64,000 nucleotides of DNA from Mansonella perstans (taxonomy: Eukaryota; Nematoda; Chromadorea; Rhabditida; Onchocercidae), in contig JBAMDO010000082.1 in NCBI GenBank assembly GCA_037074765.1, positions 153,933 to 217,932 of the forward strand, given 5' to 3'. The notes beneath the pieces are model-generated. The model saw only the letters and a program-made list of their open reading frames with translations, did no database searches and was not told the origin of the DNA. This document shows positions 58,798 to 64,000 of the stretch, one piece after another. Both the position numbers and the translations under genes were made by a program. Numbering within the stretch: position 1 is the stretch's first letter; each line of letters opens with the position of its first letter.

Positions 58798-61700
58798 AAA
58801 TTTCTAAAATTTGAAAAAAGTAGAATTAATCAAAAGTATGAAATTTTTAGCTCAAACTTGAACATAATTCAAATTTTAATAGAAGTAGAAAATGAGTGCG
58901 AAAATAAATTTTAAGTTTATATTATTGATGGAATGAATGATAAAGTGCCTGAAGTCAATTACTGGCCCATTTTATTTCTTGGCTGTTTATGCTTACATTT
59001 TTCCATATGCAAAATGATTCAAATGGCAATTGAAATTATTACTTCATGCTGCTTAACCATATAAAAAATCTCACAAACATTTCTTATATTTCTTGTTATA
59101 AGGAAAAAATAAATTTTGGCAACTTTTTTTAAATGAACTATTTCTAAATTTTTAGGAAAAAAAATCGAAAATTTTAAACAAGCATATCAGCATTATCATG
59201 ACCATGATTATTAATTATCATCATCATCATTATTCAATCAATCAATCAATTAGTCGTCATTATAGCTATCTTTTCTTTTTGACTGATTTTTGATGCTAAA
59301 ATTTTAAATTCAAAATGTTAAATTGTAACGATTAGGTGACATTTTGAAATGTTATTGAAGAAAGCAAAATGGCAAAAATCAATTTTTTTCCTTTTTTCGC
59401 CATTAGTAACCGATTTAAAAAAACAATTTGATTTTGCCGCTTTCATTTAATGGTGACACAATTTTGTCACAAAATGTCAATCAGCGTTTTTCGTTTTAAA
59501 AAAAATTTTTTTTTTGGAAAAAAATCATGAGAATTTTAATTTTAATTAATTTTCAAACTATCATTTCATGCATTGATAATTTCTGCTTTTTTTTCTTTTT
59601 TGGCAAATTTCTAGCAATTATTCATTTGCTTGCAGTAAACCAATTAACAATGAAAAAGAAAAATATTCCCAAAAATTTAATTAATTTATTTCTCTTTCCA
59701 TTTTCCATCGCTTTCGCACTGTCGCTTTTTTTTTGCTGTCTTTGAACTTTGAGCTCAGCAAGATTTTATCATACATTTTAAGTGGATTCTTTTTGCAAAT
59801 TAATTGCTTAATTGACCGAATACTTTTTCTTTTTCTTTTTCACTATGTCGCATTGTTTTAATTGCTTCTTTTTTCCTGCCCTTTTTTCTTTTCCCTTTAT
59901 TAATTATTTCTGCCCATAAGTTTTTTTTTGTCATTTTACATAATATCATTTAAATGATAAAACGAAAAATTTCAGAAAAATTGAAATTAAATTTTGATCA
60001 AATAATTTATGAATTTTTGCAAATTTATATTCCTAATTCATTTGTCTCTATAATTCATGTAAAATTTTTAGCTATCTTTTTAATTGATTAGCTTAACTAG
60101 CTTAATTAGTTTCAAGCAGAGTTGAATTTCAACAATTACAAAAGTTGCATTTTGTTAAAATTTAATTTTAACCTTTTACACTGGTAGGTAAATTTTTGAT
60201 GTTAAATTGAAATTTTTTAGAATGAAATTGATCTCAGCTATGCTGCATATTATTCATGCGACAAAATGAAATTTATCCATTACGAATACGAATATCCTTT
60301 GAAATATTCATTGAATTTTATGATGACATGCTTAGAAAGGCTTATTTCTAATTAATTTAGCAAGCTGAGGATTGAAGTGGTCTTCTTTGCAAAATGACAA
60401 GATGGCATGCACTAAAATGACATGCAGCAATCAATTTGAATATTTCTGTTAGTGACAAATAAACCAATCATCATCATCATTCTATACCAACAATATTAAT
60501 TGGTCCGGAAAAGAAAATCCAAAATAATATGATGCAATAGGAATTTTGTATCCTACTAATGACATTAACCAGTGGATTAAAAACCATCTAATTAATTCAA
60601 GAGTAAAAAACATCCAGAAATATAGGAAGAAATAAATTTCAAATCATAAACAAATTGCAAGCATTTACTATTTACATAAAGTAGGTTGAAATCTGAAACT
60701 TCGTTTCCAACAAGAAATAAAGTAGCAGCAATTGAATTTAAAGCTATTAATTATTAATTAAGGCAAAATTATAAAAAATGAAATTTAAACTATCAATAAT
60801 TTTTTTAAACATCTGTTCTTTTAAAAATTTTTTGTAACGGTAGTGAAATCAATTTTCAATTTTTTCTTTGTTTCTAATTTTTATTAAATATTTTTGTTTG
60901 GAAATTTAATTAATTTCAATCTTTCAATGTAACGCCAAATTTTGAATCGTTTTTTTTTGTGTCGGAATAACCACTAATTTATGGTAAAACAATTATTTAC
61001 TGCCTTATTTCCTTCACGATTATTTTAATTTTTCACAATTTGCAAACTAAATTTTTAAATTCTTTTCAAATTTAGTAACAAATTTTATGATAAATTTAAT
61101 TTATTTCAAAAATAATTTTGTGACAAGTGACAGGGCCATTTCCATATTTTGTGTTATTGCATGAGATATATTCTAATTTTCATCATAATAATTAACGGAT
61201 AATTTCATAGTTCAAGCAAACAAACGATGAGTCCACAATTGTGTTGATAAATGTGTCACCGTTACTTTTTTATATCTTCAATTAAGAATATATAGCAACT
61301 TTAATTAATTACTTTTGAAATTAAATCTAATATTAATCATAGCAAATAAAAGAAATAGATTTTTGTCCAATTCGAATTTATTAATTAAACTTATTTAATT
61401 AAAATTTTTAAATTACAACTGGCAGCATTGGTCTAAACGTTCTATCATATTGATCAAATAAAAAAAATCATTTGCGATTGATTGATTGGAAAAAAACGAA
61501 ATTTTTTCAAGAAAAAAAGCAAAATGATAAAAAGTGCAAAAAAATATTGCTGTAATAAAACAATCTAAAAAGATTAAAATTAAATTAAAATGGAAATTTG
61601 CACAATAAAAAAAAAGCTATTAAAAAAAACAACCGAACAAATTCTCAGTGAAATGAGCAATATTTCCTTTATGATTCCCGAATTTTTTTAATTCAAAATC

Positions 61701-62509
61701 AAAGTGAAAAACTGGTTTAGACGAATAAAAATTTAAAAAAAAAAGAAAAAAAGAAGCCCATTAAAGGGGATAAAAAGTGTGGCTGAAGAAGAAATTCCAA
61801 TTGATTAGATAGATATCTTTGTTTCTTCCGTCACAATTTTTGATGAAAATCTTTGTTTTTTTTTTAAGTTTTATGAAATATCAACGATCCATGGTCATTA
61901 CCTGGTCATTATCTGCTCCTGGTAGAAAATTTTGCATATAAATTGATCAAACAGAAGTTTTCATTTTGTGTCGCAACTAAGCATTTCTAAGCATTTGTAC
62001 CAGTGGTAGTAGTTATATTTCAGTTAATGAGATAGGATTAAATGGTGAGCATTGACCATTCACTGTTTCATTGCTATCTGGATATTTTAGCAGTTCTGGG
62101 TTAAATGAATGGAGAAATCACCAGATGACCACTGTATTGCTTCCTTTGGATCAATCTAGCATAGTAGCATATAGTAGTAATAATTAATCATAGTAGTAAT
62201 TAAATCAGCATAAAATCACCAGATGACTAATTGCTTGAACATTTGAGACAATGTTAATTAAATCATAGGTAATAATCAAAGATATTGGTCAGCAGATGAT
62301 GACATCTGTTAGAATAACTTCGTGCAAAAAACAAAAAAAAGATGAATAAATGCCAATAATTTTTTTTCTATACAAATGAGCACTTGACTACAATGCTGAA
62401 AACATTTAAATATGTTTAAAGCAAGAAAAAACAACAAGATTTCGTTTAAAATATCAATTCTGGAAGAAAACTTCGTTAATGTAAAAGTAATTTGCTGATC
62501 AATTATCTC
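58798..62509. other. Intergenic, no gene seen
   Basis: AT-rich with long A and T runs. Simple repeats include (ATC)n and (AATC)n near 59217-59252 and (ATC)n near 60470-60480. Several short open frames are present but none has splice context or protein-like composition. Confidence 0.55.
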
Positions 62510-62511
62510 AT

Positions 62512-62725
62512 GTCCATCCTTGTCCACTTTCTTCCATTCTTTTTGTTCAACTATTCAATCACTCATTCTTGTCCACTTTTGTGCATCCTTTTCATTCTTT
62601 GTTCAGTTCATTCTGTTGTTTCATCTTGAGTACTATGAAAATTATCTTGTATCCATTTCTTTTGTCCACTCTTTTGTCAACTTTCTTCCAAACTCTTTTT
62701 GTCCAGCCGCTCATTCATTCTTATT
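62512..62725 (+). repeat. Degenerate tandem repeat around TTGTCCACTTTCTTCCATTC
   Basis: The words TTGTCCACT, TTCTTCCA, TTTTTGTTCA/TTTTTGTCCA and CATTCATTC recur at least three times across about 210 bp. A 135-codon open frame covers it; its Phe/Ser/His-rich translation comes from the repeat. Confidence 0.55.
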
Positions 62726-63599
62726 AACATTTAAAATATTTAATTTTTATTCTGAATATTGTCAAAATTGTGTCCATTCTTTCAAACAGCTCTTTTCTCA
62801 TTGTAACTTTGAAATTGAAATAATTAATTATCAACTACCCAACGATCTCACAATCTCTCGATGGATTTTCATCATGAAATTCTTTAAAATAGCATATAGA
62901 ACTGGAAGAAAAAAAAATAATGAATGATAGCGGAAGAAAAAAATGAATGGCGGTAAATGAATGCAATATGGTGCGCAATTGTGCAATCACACCACATTCA
63001 TATTCATTCGTTTCTTCTTGCGCGCTTCCAATTCAAAACACCAGCTGTGCGCTATCAAATTCAAATTTAATTTTTGTCAATCTTTTTGAAATTCATCAAA
63101 AAGAAAAAAAAAGAAATGAATGGATAATTTTTGTAGCCATAAAACATTTCATTTGTTTAAAATTATGTAAAAAAATTTAATAAATTCGAATTTCATCAAA
63201 AAAAAATTCTAATTAATTCCCGTTCATAAACATATTATTTATCATATTATTATATAAATTTAATTCATTCAAAAAAAAACAAAGCACAATATTGGAATTG
63301 AAAAAAGAAAGAATTGAAATTACTGATTTGCTTTTTGGAATTTTGTACTAATTTGTACAGTGTAATAAATTGTAATATTTATGAAGTTTAAACAAGAAAC
63401 AAAAAATATCAATGAAATCAATATTAACTAATTTTTTTTTTAATTAATAACAATTAAATAGAACGATTTAATATTATTTATTTAAATTATTTTTTTCTTT
63501 TAGCAATCAATAACGAATTTATTCATTTAATTACCTATTATGTCTAATAAATAAATTAGAGTAAATTAATTACCAATAATTATTCTAAATTTTGCTCAA

Positions 63600-63700
63600 T
63601 CCTTTCTTTTTTTTTCATTAATCAATTTAATTAAAACCTTTCCTTCCTCTCCTTTTTTCCTTTCCTTTTTCTCTCTCTCTCTCTCTGTTCCTCTACGTTT
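63600..63700 (+). repeat. Polypyrimidine tract with (CT)n core
   Basis: About 100 bp of nearly pure C/T, including TCTCTCTCTCTCTCT. Simple sequence. Confidence 0.75.
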
Positions 63701-63863
63701 CGTCTCTTCTTTCTTGTCCTTACAATCGTTTTTTCCCTCTCTTCGTATTCCATTTGAGATTTTATTTTTGAAATGGATTATAGATTCATTGATGAAGCTT
63801 GTTTCGACAATTCATATGAATATTAAAAGCACTTTTTTCTTCACACAACCAATACTGTCACTA

Positions 63864-64000
63864 TCATTCACTACCACTGTCATTCACCGCCATCATCATT
63901 CATTGCCACTGTCATCCACCGGCACCATCATTCACTGCAACTGTCATCTACTGCCACTATCATTCACCACTATTATCATTTTTTGCCACTATCATTCATC
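63864..64000 (+). repeat. 16-bp minisatellite running off the window end
   Basis: Eight full units of exactly 16 bp and a partial ninth, consensus TCATTCACTGCCACTR. Units differ by 1-6 bases but no indel disturbs the register. It continues beyond the window. Confidence 0.9.

Noticed and set aside
62520..62927. 135-codon open frame, the longest in the gene-poor right end
   Set aside because: The first half is a degenerate tandem repeat, the composition is Phe/Ser/His-biased, and there is no splice or leader context.

Overview
The window looks like the nuclear genome of a parasitic nematode, probably a spirurid or filarial worm. The sequence is very AT-rich, genes have many short exons with TTTCAG-type acceptors and introns from about 70 bp to 1 kb, and the gene families are typical of nematodes: an ShKT-domain protein, a compact SWEET transporter, an Ly-6-like GPI-type protein, and an endogenous BEL/Pao element with a third, env-like coding region. 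The species assignment is inference. No rRNA, tRNA, CRISPR array or bacterial gene was seen.

Layout. 1-2097: the 3' end of an ShKT-domain gene (+). 3277-14640: a retrotransposon-rich block with two decayed BEL/Pao elements, each bounded by diverged LTR copies. Between them is a reconstructable five-exon gene (+, 7417-8538) for a 149-residue secreted protein of unknown family. 16572-19167: a six-exon SWEET sugar transporter (-), 223 residues, every splice phase in register. 19168-25826: mostly gene-poor, with an inverted solo LTR fragment at 21300-21571 and two candidate exons of an unidentified gene. 25827-29507 and 41793-45465: a 3.68-kb segment present twice in direct orientation and almost identical, each copy carrying a complete Ly-6-like gene (+). 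Between the copies lie a membrane-anchored coiled-coil gene (+, 30214-33187) and a 22-exon Nup107 gene (-, 33502-40500; 896 residues), which converge with 314 bp between their coding ends. 47889-55791: a 23-exon MMS19 gene (+; about 1000 residues) with one GC-AG intron and one apparent 1-bp frameshift. 55792-64000: gene-poor, with several tandem repeats, including a 16-bp minisatellite that runs off the window end, and one weak two-exon candidate.

How the genes relate. There is no operon-like functional cluster. Nup107 (nuclear pore Y-complex) and MMS19 (cytosolic Fe-S cluster targeting) are housekeeping genes. The ShKT, Ly-6-like and small secreted proteins are surface or secreted products of the kind that expand in parasitic nematodes. 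The most notable structural feature is the recent duplication of the Ly-6-like gene, flanked by fragments of a shared inverted sequence.

Gene models were built by hand from splice sites, phase continuity and recognition of family sequence. No alignment or database search was run, so the homology calls rest on remembered family features.
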